This document shows positions 18,120 to 26,800 of a stretch of DNA of 64,000 nt, in pieces. The stretch is from NCBI RefSeq assembly GCF_000255655.1, contig NZ_JH636434.1, positions 878,661-942,660 of the forward strand, in the 5' to 3' direction. Origin of the DNA: Schlesneria paludicola DSM 18645. Its GTDB lineage: Bacteria > Planctomycetota > Planctomycetia > Planctomycetales > Planctomycetaceae. The notes beneath the pieces are model-generated. The model was not told the DNA's origin, did not search any database, and was given only the letters and a program-made list of their open reading frames with translations. A program made the translations under genes and the position numbers. Every line of letters starts with the position of its first letter. The stretch's first letter is position 1.

Positions 18120-18406
18120 TCTGATTTCTCACATCGAGCAGTGATACGACGGGGACAAGGCGGTCAGACGAAATGGTTCTGACGCGCTGAACGTACCACG
18201 AACCTGCGGCAAAGCCAAAGGAGAGAGTTCGCGCAAAAGACACAGACCGGGGTAAACCAAATCGAAAAACACAATCTCGCAAAGGCCACTGAATGATTTG
18301 AATTCCGTCACGGAACGTTGATTGCTCTCTCAAACCGCGTCCCTTTTTACAATCCGTCCCAACCGCACGCGCCTCATGCAATCCAGTACTTTCAGAGGTT
18401 TAAGAG

Positions 18407-21034
18407 ATGTCCATCGAGACGATTTCCAACAACCGCGTTTCCATTTGGCAACGTGCTGTCCTGTTGGGACTGATCGCCGTGTTCGTCACCATGGGAATAT
18501 CGCGTCTAAATGACTGTGATCTTTTCAATCCAGACAGCCCTCGCTATCTGATCTATTCGCAGGCGCTGGTTGACTTGGGTGACTATCGCGCCACCGACCT
18601 GCCCGGCGCTCCCCTCTACTCGTGGCGACCGCCGGGCCTTTCGTTGTTACTCGCTCCGGCGATGGCACTACGACCGTACGATGTCATTGCAGCCAAGCTT
18701 GTGATCCTCGTGACAGGAGCAGCCCTGCTTTGGGTCGTGTTCGAATTGGCCATGCTGCATTGCCAATTTGTGACGGCTTTATTCGTGACGGCCGCAATTG
18801 CCACAAGCCCATCGTTCCTGGTGCTCTCAACCGAAGTGTTGACGGAAGTCCCTTACACCCTCGGCGTATTGCTCGTCCTACTGCTGCTCAGTCGCTCGAC
18901 CATCCAACGAACGATCGCTCCTTCTGACAACATGCGATTTTCACGCGGGTTGACAATCGGCCTTTCGATTGTGGCTTTGGCGTTCACGCCCTGGCTTCGC
19001 ACGGCTGGCGTATCGTTGGTCGCTGCGGTGGCGATCTGGAGTATTTTGTCGCGTTCGCGCTGGCACTGGCTGTCGACGGTCGCTGTGGCAGGAGCAGGAA
19101 TGGGATTGCTCGCCTGGCGAAACAAACAGGCGGGAGGTGAGAACTACGTTGGCTCATTGCTGACGCGACTCCGCGAACAAGGCGTCTCTGCAACGATCAC
19201 GTCGGGTATCGAAACAATCGGCCACTATTTGACGACCCTGCCGGGACTGCTCTTGCCGGGATTCTCGAATGAACGTCCGTGGTACGCGCCCTTAACGCTT
19301 GACGCATCTCCAACGCTCGGACTTACGTATGCGGTCACGGCGGGTGCTGCCGCCCTCTTGTTGCTGGTCGCGGTGTTAGGAATGACCCAACGTCGTGCCA
19401 ATGGCGGTTCGCTCGCCTTCCTTTATATCGCGATTTACGGTGTATGCCTGATTGTCTGGCCGTGGCGACACGAGCGTTTCTTGTGGCCACTGATCCCCGT
19501 GCTGATGATCTATTTTCCCGCTGGCATCAGTGTTCTGACGTCGAAGTGGCCACTGCTGACCACGACACTGCCCAGGTGCGGCGTCGTGGCCATACTGGCA
19601 CTGTCCGGCTGGCAGTGCGTAGGCTGCGAACAACTCGTGCGAGTGAATCTTGCGTTCGTCAAAGCCCCTCATGAATTTCATTTGGAACGGGCACCAGGTT
19701 TCTACTTCAGCAACTGGCGGCGGGCCGGATTGTGGCTCAACGCACACACACCGCCGACGGCGCGCGTTCTGACCTGGCATGCGGCGGTCGCAGGAACTGC
19801 ACATCGCTTTCAAAAGCGAGTTCAGTTTGAGACCCTCTCCGTCGAAAAACTTCGCCAGCAAATTGAAGCGTTTTCCGCCCGCTATCTCGTCGTTCCAGCA
19901 GGCCAGTTCGGCGATGGTTTCTGTTGGCAAGTCTTGGAAGCCGATCCGACTCTGCGATTCAAGGTCGTCTATCAAGAAGACGATGTCGCAATTTTGGAAG
20001 TCAGCCCCAATCGTACCGGGGAAGTCATCAAGAGCACATTCCCCATTTGGCTCGAGCACCAGCTTGAATCCAGCAAGGAGGCCTGCGATCGGAATCCAAC
20101 ACGAACCGATTTGGCAATTCGACACGCCAGCCTGCTTCGAGAAGCGGGTGCGAACGACAAAGCAATCGAAGCCTTTCTAGCCTTGAAGGAACGAGGCATT
20201 AAAACAGCACGCGTGTATTCCGAACTTGGCTGGCTGCTTTTTGAAAAGCAAGAGTATGCAATGGCCGCGGAACTTCTGGATGCAGCTCGGATACTTCCGA
20301 ATGCAGAAGCGATTGCATCAATCCTGGCCGGCGGTGCCGCACGAGCCCGAGAACGCCTGCAACAAGGTGTCAACGATATGTCCGAATCGACTCTGACCAG
20401 CAGATTGAATCGCGTAAAGAGTCTCATGAGTCAATTAAAATATGCTCAGGCGGAAAAGGAACTGGACGAGATCGTCGCTGGGTCGGCTGAAAATCCAGAG
20501 GTGCTGTTCGTCCGCGGAAGACTCCATCATCGCCTGGGGGAGGAAACGCTCGCCTCTGACTGCTACGAACGTTGCCTGCAACTTGGAAATCGCGACGCGA
20601 TTCCCTGGCTCCGGCTGATCCGATTTGGTCAGGCGTTGTCGGGCCAGGTGTCGACGTCGATTGTCGTCGGCGGACATCGCGACGAGGTAAACCCCGCGAA
20701 GCCGGAGGACCACCTTCAGCTCGCTCGTCAGCTTCAAGAGTGTGGCTGGAGCGGCCGGGCACTCAAGACGTTGGAACAGGCGAACCAGCAATTTCCCGAG
20801 CAGAACGTCATCCAACGTCCCCTGGCAGATCTCTATCGGTCGTTCGCAATGCCTGAGCAGGCGATGGAACTGTATCAGCAGGTTCTTGTCCGCAACCCTC
20901 ATGATGACGAGGCCCAAAAAGGCCTGAATCTCACCCATTCAATCTTGATCGAACCCGCGATGTCGCCACTGACGTCCCCACCCGAACCAGAGACATTCGC
21001 CCACAATCCCGGAATCAAACTGTCAAACCGATGA
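18407..21034 (+). CDS. Polytopic membrane glycosyltransferase-like protein with C-terminal TPR domain
   Basis: An 875-residue protein. The first half has about ten membrane helices and starts with a pattern seen in GT39/ArnT-type glycosyltransferases: helix 1 (AVLLGLIAVFVTMGI), then an acidic loop with DCDLFNPDSPRYLIYSQAL and YSWRPPGLSLLLAPAMAL. In this superfamily acidic residues in that first loop bind a metal or lipid-linked sugar donor. After the membrane part, a soluble domain (residues about 420-530) leads into TPR repeats (about 555-850, for example AEKELDEIVAGSAENPEVLF and PEQAMELYQQVLVRNPHDDEA). Its stop overlaps the next start (ATGA), so it is translationally coupled to the Ldh-family gene. 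Donor and acceptor are unknown. Confidence 0.8.
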   Translation: MSIETISNNRVSIWQRAVLLGLIAVFVTMGISRLNDCDLFNPDSPRYLIYSQALVDLGDYRATDLPGAPLYSWRPPGLSLLLAPAMALRPYDVIAAKLVILVTGAALLWVVFELAMLHCQFVTALFVTAAIATSPSFLVLSTEVLTEVPYTLGVLLVLLLLSRSTIQRTIAPSDNMRFSRGLTIGLSIVALAFTPWLRTAGVSLVAAVAIWSILSRSRWHWLSTVAVAGAGMGLLAWRNKQAGGENYVGSLLTRLREQGVSATITSGIETIGHYLTTLPGLLLPGFSNERPWYAPLTLDASPTLGLTYAVTAGAAALLLLVAVLGMTQRRANGGSLAFLYIAIYGVCLIVWPWRHERFLWPLIPVLMIYFPAGISVLTSKWPLLTTTLPRCGVVAILALSGWQCVGCEQLVRVNLAFVKAPHEFHLERAPGFYFSNWRRAGLWLNAHTPPTARVLTWHAAVAGTAHRFQKRVQFETLSVEKLRQQIEAFSARYLVVPAGQFGDGFCWQVLEADPTLRFKVVYQEDDVAILEVSPNRTGEVIKSTFPIWLEHQLESSKEACDRNPTRTDLAIRHASLLREAGANDKAIEAFLALKERGIKTARVYSELGWLLFEKQEYAMAAELLDAARILPNAEAIASILAGGAARARERLQQGVNDMSESTLTSRLNRVKSLMSQLKYAQAEKELDEIVAGSAENPEVLFVRGRLHHRLGEETLASDCYERCLQLGNRDAIPWLRLIRFGQALSGQVSTSIVVGGHRDEVNPAKPEDHLQLARQLQECGWSGRALKTLEQANQQFPEQNVIQRPLADLYRSFAMPEQAMELYQQVLVRNPHDDEAQKGLNLTHSILIEPAMSPLTSPPEPETFAHNPGIKLSNR

Positions 21035-22170
21035 CTTTTGCGAAGGGCATGTCGTCTGATACAGTCCCCACCCTTCGACCGAATTCCAACCATTCATCGA
21101 ATCGAGGTGCCACGTTGCCGATTCTTCGCGATGCCGATCTTGCCCGCTTTTCATCGGAACTGTTTCGTGCGTGTGGCGTCTCTGAATCCGATGCGAAGCT
21201 TGTTGCCGATAGCCTTGTCGAATCAAACCTGCGCGGCCACGATTCGCATGGAGTGATGCGAATCCCGTTCTACATCGGCAAAGTGCAGGATGGGACGCTT
21301 AAACCGAATGCTCGGCTGGTCATTGAGAAAGAGTCTGCAAGTTCGCTCGCCTGCGACGGCGGCTGGGGCTTTGGACAAGTCCTCGCGCAGGACTTGATGT
21401 CACGACTGATGACAAAGTGCGAGACATCCGCAATCGTCTGCGGTACGATTCGTCGCGCCTGTCACATTGGACGACTGGGTGAGTATGCAGAAATGGCGAC
21501 GGCCAAAGGGCTGTCAGCCATGGTCATTGCCAACAATCATGGCGCTGCGCAACGCGTCGCGCCCGTCGGAGGCAAGCGTCCGCGTCTTGGAACCAATCCG
21601 ATTTGCATCGGCGTTCCGGGAGGAGCAAAAGGTCCATTCGTATTTGATATCGGGACGAGCGCAACGGCCGAAGGCAAAGTTCGTGTAAAGAAAATTGCGG
21701 GTCAGACTGTACCGCTGGGCTGGATTCTCGACCCCGACGGCAAGCCGACCACCGACCCCAACCAGCTCTACGGAACTCCCCCTGGGACAATTCTGCCTCT
21801 CGGAGGCGATCAAGCCTACAAAGGCTTTGGGCTGGCATTCATGATCGAGATGCTCGCGGGCGGCTTTTCTGGTGGGTTATGCGCCACGCCGAATCCGCCT
21901 CCGCCACTGGGCAACTGCGCCGTCTTCTGGGTGATGAATCCAGAATTCTTCGGCGGACTTTCGCACTTGACTAGTGAAGTCGAACGCCTTGAAACCTACG
22001 TTCGAGAAGTTCCCTTGATCGATGGCGTCCAGGACGTGACATTACCCGGTGACCCGGAGCGGCGCACGTTGACCGAGCGGCGCGCGAACGGAATTCCATT
22101 GGATGAGGGAAACTGGAAAGCATTGGTCGATCTCGCCAAGTCATTAAACGTCACGGCACCACACGCGTAA
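21031..22170 (+). CDS. Ldh family (malate/L-lactate/ureidoglycolate) oxidoreductase
   Basis: The 379-residue protein matches the Ldh/YbiC family of NAD(P)-dependent 2-hydroxyacid dehydrogenases, which have a fold unlike classical LDH. Key segments are SNLRGHDSHGVMRIPFYIG, with the conserved histidine, then GTIRRACHIGRLGEYAEMA, NNHGAAQRVAPVGGKRPRLG TNP (split here), and DIGTSATAEGKVRVKK. The first 30 residues are an unmatched extension, so a start at the in-frame TTG at 21115 cannot be excluded, but the ATGA overlap with the upstream gene supports 21031. The substrate is undetermined. It is followed 21 bp later by the bisphosphate nucleotidase gene. Confidence 0.9.
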   Translation: MTFAKGMSSDTVPTLRPNSNHSSNRGATLPILRDADLARFSSELFRACGVSESDAKLVADSLVESNLRGHDSHGVMRIPFYIGKVQDGTLKPNARLVIEKESASSLACDGGWGFGQVLAQDLMSRLMTKCETSAIVCGTIRRACHIGRLGEYAEMATAKGLSAMVIANNHGAAQRVAPVGGKRPRLGTNPICIGVPGGAKGPFVFDIGTSATAEGKVRVKKIAGQTVPLGWILDPDGKPTTDPNQLYGTPPGTILPLGGDQAYKGFGLAFMIEMLAGGFSGGLCATPNPPPPLGNCAVFWVMNPEFFGGLSHLTSEVERLETYVREVPLIDGVQDVTLPGDPERRTLTERRANGIPLDEGNWKALVDLAKSLNVTAPHA

Positions 22171-22191
22171 CCCAACACTAGGAAAGTTGAG

Positions 22192-23181
22192 ATGTCTCAT
22201 CCTTTTACCGAGGAACTGCAGGCTGGACTGGCAGCAGTCCGGGCCGCGGCAGCCATTTGCCAGACGGTGCAGTCCACGATCACTCCTGACGTTCTGGACA
22301 AAAAAGACAACAGCCCGGTCACGATCGCAGACTTCGCGAGCCAGGCGGCGATCTGCCATGCGATCAGCCAGGCGTTCCCTGCCGATCCAATTATCGCGGA
22401 AGAAGATTCTTTCGCGCTGCACCAGCCCGAGAATCAACAGTTCCTGGCCGATATCCAGAAACTGATCCAACGTGACAACCCAACAGCCAGTCCGCAGACG
22501 ATTTGTGAATGGATTGATCGAGGCGGGGCGAAGAACTATTCGCCACGATTCTGGACCCTTGATCCGATCGATGGGACAAAGGGTTTCTTGCGTCGCGATC
22601 AATACGCCGTCTCGCTCGCGCTGATCATTGATGGTGAGATCCAGCTTGGAATTCTCGGCTGCCCGAACCTCGGCTCCGTCAGCAGTGGAGGCCATTCGCT
22701 GTTTTATGCCGTACGCGGACATGGCGCGTATAGCATGACGTTGGAACCGGACTCACAAGCACGGCATATTCACGCCACGCCGAAGTCCGATCCGGCACTG
22801 GCGCGTTTCTGCGAATCATTCGAGTCGGCACACACGTCGCATAGCGAATCGTCGATTGTCGCGGATCGATTGGGGATTACTGCGCCACCACTCCGAATGG
22901 ACAGTCAGGCAAAGTATGCGACCGTCGCAACCGGCGATGCCGATGTCTATTTGCGATTGCCGTCGAAGACAGGTTACTTCGAGAAAATCTGGGATCACGC
23001 CGGTGGCGTGATCATTGTTCAAGAGGCTGGCGGACGGGTCACCGACCTGATGGGGAATCCTCTAGATTTTTCCCTGGGATCGGAACTGAGGAAGAATCGA
23101 GGGGTGATCGTCACGAACGGTCACCTGCACGATGCGGTTCTGACAACCGTTCAATCCGTCTTCGCAGGCAAGTCGGAATAG
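22192..23181 (+). CDS. 3'(2'),5'-bisphosphate nucleotidase / inositol monophosphatase-like phosphatase
   Basis: A 329-residue member of the lithium-sensitive phosphatase superfamily. It has the metal-binding set: SPVTIADFASQAAI, IIAEEDS, WTLDPIDGTKGF (near residue 125) and EKIWDHAGGVIIVQEAGGRV near the end. The long insert before DPIDGTKGF and overall length resemble the HAL2/CysQ branch, which hydrolyses 3'-phosphoadenosine 5'-phosphate to AMP, recycling the by-product of sulfate transfer. An inositol phosphatase role is the alternative. The AGGAAAG site before the ATG is good. Its last 31 bases overlap the 3' end of the opposing hemolysin III-like gene. Confidence 0.9.
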   Translation: MSHPFTEELQAGLAAVRAAAAICQTVQSTITPDVLDKKDNSPVTIADFASQAAICHAISQAFPADPIIAEEDSFALHQPENQQFLADIQKLIQRDNPTASPQTICEWIDRGGAKNYSPRFWTLDPIDGTKGFLRRDQYAVSLALIIDGEIQLGILGCPNLGSVSSGGHSLFYAVRGHGAYSMTLEPDSQARHIHATPKSDPALARFCESFESAHTSHSESSIVADRLGITAPPLRMDSQAKYATVATGDADVYLRLPSKTGYFEKIWDHAGGVIIVQEAGGRVTDLMGNPLDFSLGSELRKNRGVIVTNGHLHDAVLTTVQSVFAGKSE

Positions 23182-23930
23182 CCAACAGGATCAGTGAGCG
23201 TGGCGATCTGGTCACGGAATTTCGGCGGACGAATACGGACAGGAATCGTTAGGGGCGACGCAAACTGACTTACGAAATACCACTGCAGTCCGATCCCGCA
23301 TAGGACGGCGACGTGCCAGAGCTCATGCGGCCCGATCAGACCAGGAACAATCGTCGGGCGGTGAAACATTAGGCAGATTGCCCCGATCGTATAGGCGAGC
23401 CCCGAAAGGATGGCGGGCTGCATGAACGACCAGCCAAACCTATGTAGCAACACCGCCGAAATGATCACGCTGCTCCAGCCGAACAGCAAGAACACGACGA
23501 CCCCCAACGTCCCCGGCGAACTTTCCTTCAGTGAAATTCTCCAGGCAACTCCACTTATCGCGACGGCCCAAATCAATACTAGCGGTCCCCAGCGCGCCGG
23601 ACCTTCGAACAGAATCGCATGCACCGGGGTCATACTCGCGGCGATCAGTACGAACACGACCGCGACATCCATGCGAAGTAACAAGTCCCGCGTCGGCCCT
23701 GGCCAGTGCAAGTGATAGATGCCGCTGACGAGCAGCATTGCGACCGAGGCGATGGCCAGAACGATCAAACTGGTCGTCCGAACCCAATCACCGCGTCCCA
23801 GTCGAATCAGGCGGAACGCCAGAGCGGCAAACACCACAGCACCAATCAAATGGCTGAACGAATTGAACGGTTCGCGGAATCCCAGCCAAGGGATAACTTC
23901 AATCGGCGGTGCAATCGTCATCACTCTCAC
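23151..23930 (-). CDS. Hemolysin III / PAQR-like integral membrane protein
   Basis: A 259-residue protein with seven predicted membrane helices. Family marks are FREPFNSFSHLIGAVVFAAL at the start, LLVSGIYHLHWPG with the conserved Ser and His, RMDVAVVFVLIAASMTPV, and GPHELWHVAVLCGIGLQWYFV at the end, whose two histidines complete the presumed zinc site. The family (YqfA/TrhA in bacteria) affects membrane homeostasis; some eukaryotic relatives are hydrolase-type receptors. The usual LDH motif of helix 3 is RMDV here, a minor departure. It overlaps the nucleotidase gene tail-to-tail by 31 bases and lies just downstream of the deacetylase gene. Confidence 0.88.
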   Translation of the reverse strand: MRVMTIAPPIEVIPWLGFREPFNSFSHLIGAVVFAALAFRLIRLGRGDWVRTTSLIVLAIASVAMLLVSGIYHLHWPGPTRDLLLRMDVAVVFVLIAASMTPVHAILFEGPARWGPLVLIWAVAISGVAWRISLKESSPGTLGVVVFLLFGWSSVIISAVLLHRFGWSFMQPAILSGLAYTIGAICLMFHRPTIVPGLIGPHELWHVAVLCGIGLQWYFVSQFASPLTIPVRIRPPKFRDQIATLTDPVGYSDLPAKTD

Positions 23931-23969
23931 CCAGGTATCTTGATCGCCCGTGAAACCATTGCACCTGCC

Positions 23970-24767
23970 CTATTCGTCATTGGCGTATTCTCGTGCCAGG
24001 ATCCGATGGCGGACGGCCTTGTAAACGGGCCCGGCGAACGTTTTCGCGATCTTCTTCAAGTTCCAGAATGCCGCCTGACGCCAGCGCCGCAGCGGACTGT
24101 TCATCAGCGCCACGGCATCCGCAGCAGACATTCCTCGATAGATATTGTAGCGCCCAAGGACCAATATCCCATCGACGGCAAAGGCCGACGTCGTCGGTTC
24201 CGAGTTGAACAGTACGCGAATTCCCGCCTGAGACGCCGCACGTGCAACATCACGTGAATAGAACCCACCCGGAACCGACGCGGTTTCAATAGGTTGCCCA
24301 ATGATGCCCGAAAGCACGCGACAACTTTGGCCCCATTCGTCGACCATCTGATCCCACGAACACTGAGAAATCCGATCCGGATGCGTGTGCGAGTGACTGC
24401 CGATGATGTGGCCACGTCGGTGCAACTCGCGTATCTGATCTGGCGAACAAAAGGCGGGCTGACCGAGATAGTTCGTTGCAATGAAGAACCAGCCACGCCA
24501 CCCGCGATGTTCAAGCTGGTCGGCAATCTCGGTGATCGCCGACAGCCCTCCATCATCGAATGTGATCGCCCATGCGGGGCCACCGACAGACCGCACCGCC
24601 TCGGCCGACGCAACCGGTGGCGTTCGCGCGACGGAGGCGATGTGATCCAAGTGGATTCGGAATTCATCCGGCGTCAGCTTGTATCGAGCCGCGCCAGGGC
24701 CGGGGAAGCCGCTCGTCGATTCGCGTCCTACAGCCGTAATGTCGTGATAGAGCAGATTGATCAGCAT
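23970..24767 (-). CDS. Polysaccharide deacetylase family protein (NodB-like)
   Basis: A 265-residue carbohydrate esterase with a NodB homology domain. The start is MLINLLYHDI, typical of the family. Catalytic motifs are AITFDDGG (residues about 68-75, metal and base aspartates) and HIIGSHSHTHPD (metal histidines). The third block has SVPGGFYSRDVARAASQAG. The C-terminal tail (from RRWRQAAFWNLKKIAKTF) is basic. No signal peptide is visible, so it may act in the cytoplasm on a lipid-linked or nascent polysaccharide. It lies 39 bp upstream of the hemolysin III-like gene on the same strand. Substrate is not determinable. Confidence 0.92.
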   Translation of the reverse strand: MLINLLYHDITAVGRESTSGFPGPGAARYKLTPDEFRIHLDHIASVARTPPVASAEAVRSVGGPAWAITFDDGGLSAITEIADQLEHRGWRGWFFIATNYLGQPAFCSPDQIRELHRRGHIIGSHSHTHPDRISQCSWDQMVDEWGQSCRVLSGIIGQPIETASVPGGFYSRDVARAASQAGIRVLFNSEPTTSAFAVDGILVLGRYNIYRGMSAADAVALMNSPLRRWRQAAFWNLKKIAKTFAGPVYKAVRHRILAREYANDE

Positions 24768-25329
24768 GGATGAAAGCCGGCAGAAACCTGCAGAGGATCA
24801 AGGGCGGACTGAATAAACGCATGAACGACATCTGTATCTGCGGACAGTCATCTGAAAACCTGAATTCCGCCTGACACGTCAACAAATTTTCGCCGTGGAA
24901 ACGCCCGTCACCAGAACTGAACGATTCCCGATCATCGTCCTGGTAGTTTGAACCATTAACGGCGATTTTGCGAGTGTCGTAAGCCTCAAGGTTTAGAGGG
25001 AAAATTCCCATTCCAACCAATTGTGAATTTTCGCAATGCCCGAGATCGCCAGGCAAATGACGCGTGCGAGCTTTCGCCTCAGGATCAAAATAACAAGTTT
25101 GTGATTCCACCTGCAGCGGTGTGAACTTCCGACCGCAGACTCGCGTGAGATTCGAATTGGCGGTACAACGATAGGTCGATTACCGAGCCATGATTCAAGC
25201 TGCTGTCCGATCCGATTCGACTCGGCAGTGAACATCCGGCTGGCATCTCGCTGATCGGTATTTTCGTTGGTGATAGTTGTGGACCGCTTCGAGCGTCGTC
25301 CAGCCGTAGATTCTAGGGGAGTTTGTACA
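24768..25329. other. Long intergenic region between deacetylase and Gfo/Idh/MocA genes
   Basis: These 562 bp separate two divergent genes. Open frames on the minus strand here have no recognisable product and unlikely composition. No tRNA or long repeat was seen. It should contain both promoters; GGGGAG (25317-25322) is the ribosome-binding site for the GTG start at 25330. Confidence 0.4.
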
Positions 25330-26706
25330 GTGGAAAGCATCGAATCGAACAACGGCCTCTCGCGCCGTGATCTGCTCAAGACCACCGGAACCGTCGCCGC
25401 CGCGTCGGCACTGGCGGGCATCGTTCTGCCGAAGCATGTCTATGCTGGTGAAACGAACACCGTGAACATCGCGCTGGTTGGTGCGGGTGGACGCGGAACC
25501 GGTGCGGCAGAAAACGCATTGTCGACGAAACTCGGCCCGGTCAAACTGTCGGCGATCGCTGATGTTTTTCCCGACAAGCTGAAAAGCAGCTATGACTCGC
25601 TGAAGACGAAGTACAACGAGATGGTCGACGTTCCTGAAGAACGCAAGTTCATCGGGTTCGAAGCCTACAAGCAGGCCATGGACTCCCTGAAAAAAGGTGA
25701 TGTGGTCATCCTGACGACGCCACCTGCGTTTCGCTGGGTGCAGTTCAAGTATGCCATCGAACGTGGCCTGAACGTCTTCATGGAAAAGCCCGTGACCGTC
25801 GACGGCCCCAGCACTCGCAAGATGCTGGAACTGTATGAAGAGTCCATGAAAAAGAACCTGAAGGTCGGCGTCGGCCTGATGTGCCGCCACTGCGAATCAC
25901 GTGGCGAGTTGTTCAACCGCATCCAGGATGGCCAACTGGGCGAATTGAACCTGCTCCGCGCGTACCGCGTTGCCGGGCCGACCGGGAATGCGTTCGTGAA
26001 CAAGCGACAAGGTGATATCAGCGAACTGGCGTACCAGATCCGTAACTTCCACGGATTCCTCTGGGCCAGCGGTGGTGCGTTCAGCGATTTCCTGATCCAC
26101 AACATCGACGAATGTTGCTGGATGAAGAATGCCTGGCCAGTCGAAGCGAAAGGCTTCGGGGGCCGTCACTATCGTGGTGAGTACATCGATCAAAACTTCG
26201 ACCAGTATACAGTCGAATACACGTTCGCGGACGGCGCCAAGCTGATCCTCGAAGGTCGTTGCATGATCAATTGCTACAACGAATTCTCCAGCTTCTGTCA
26301 CGGCAGCAAAGGTTCGGCCGTGATTTCGCAATCGGGACATGCACCATCCCGCGCCCGAATCTTCAAGGGACAACGGATGGTCGAAGACGATGTCGTCTGG
26401 CGCTGCAAAGATCCCGAACCCAATCCATACCAATTGGAATGGGATCACCTGATGCACGCCATTCGGCAGGACAAGCCGTACAACGAAGTCAAACGCGGTG
26501 CCGAGGCGAGCCTGGTCACTTCGATGGGACGTATGGCCTGCCATACGGGCCGAATCGTCAAGTTCGACGACATGCTGAACAACGAGCATGAATTCGCACC
26601 GAACGTTGACAAATTGACGATGGACGGTCCTGCACCGATTCTGGCTGATGCCAATGGAAAGTACCCCGTCCCCGCACCGGGCATCAAGACGACGCGTGAG
26701 TTCTAA
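25330..26706 (+). CDS. Gfo/Idh/MocA family oxidoreductase, Tat-exported
   Basis: A GTG start at 25330, with GGGGAG 7 bases upstream, gives 458 residues; the longer frame from 25267 lacks a ribosome-binding site. The leader is twin-arginine (LSRRDLLKTTGTVAAASALAGIVL). The Rossmann motif is IALVGAGGRGTG and the catalytic motif is VFMEKPVTVDG. The C-terminal domain includes FHGFLWASGGAFSDFLIHNIDECCWMKNAWP, the form seen in secreted planctomycete members. Residues YEIDQNFDQY-like segments of the substrate domain are intact. Substrate unknown. It ends 24 bp before a strong hairpin shared with the opposing TolC-like gene. Confidence 0.92.
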   Translation: MESIESNNGLSRRDLLKTTGTVAAASALAGIVLPKHVYAGETNTVNIALVGAGGRGTGAAENALSTKLGPVKLSAIADVFPDKLKSSYDSLKTKYNEMVDVPEERKFIGFEAYKQAMDSLKKGDVVILTTPPAFRWVQFKYAIERGLNVFMEKPVTVDGPSTRKMLELYEESMKKNLKVGVGLMCRHCESRGELFNRIQDGQLGELNLLRAYRVAGPTGNAFVNKRQGDISELAYQIRNFHGFLWASGGAFSDFLIHNIDECCWMKNAWPVEAKGFGGRHYRGEYIDQNFDQYTVEYTFADGAKLILEGRCMINCYNEFSSFCHGSKGSAVISQSGHAPSRARIFKGQRMVEDDVVWRCKDPEPNPYQLEWDHLMHAIRQDKPYNEVKRGAEASLVTSMGRMACHTGRIVKFDDMLNNEHEFAPNVDKLTMDGPAPILADANGKYPVPAPGIKTTREF

Positions 26707-26730
26707 TTCAGCGTCAGTCTGAAGAAAACA

Positions 26731-26766
26731 ATGAGCCCCATTGAGTTTTCACTCGATGGGGCTCAT
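26731..26766. terminator. Bidirectional hairpin terminator
   Basis: A 16-bp stem (ATGAGCCCCATTGAGT paired with ACTCGATGGGGCTCAT, one G-T wobble) closes a TTTC loop between convergent genes ending at 26706 and 26801. There is no long T-tract on either side, so efficiency is uncertain, but the stem length and position fit a shared terminator. Confidence 0.75.
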
Positions 26767-26800
26767 TCACATTTAGAGGTGGTTGTTTGCGTTAGAAAAC

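Noticed and set aside
24664-25421. Minus-strand frames of 142-148 codons between the deacetylase and Gfo/Idh/MocA genes
   Set aside because: They overlap the starts of well-supported genes on the flanks and have Arg/Ser-rich shadow-like composition.
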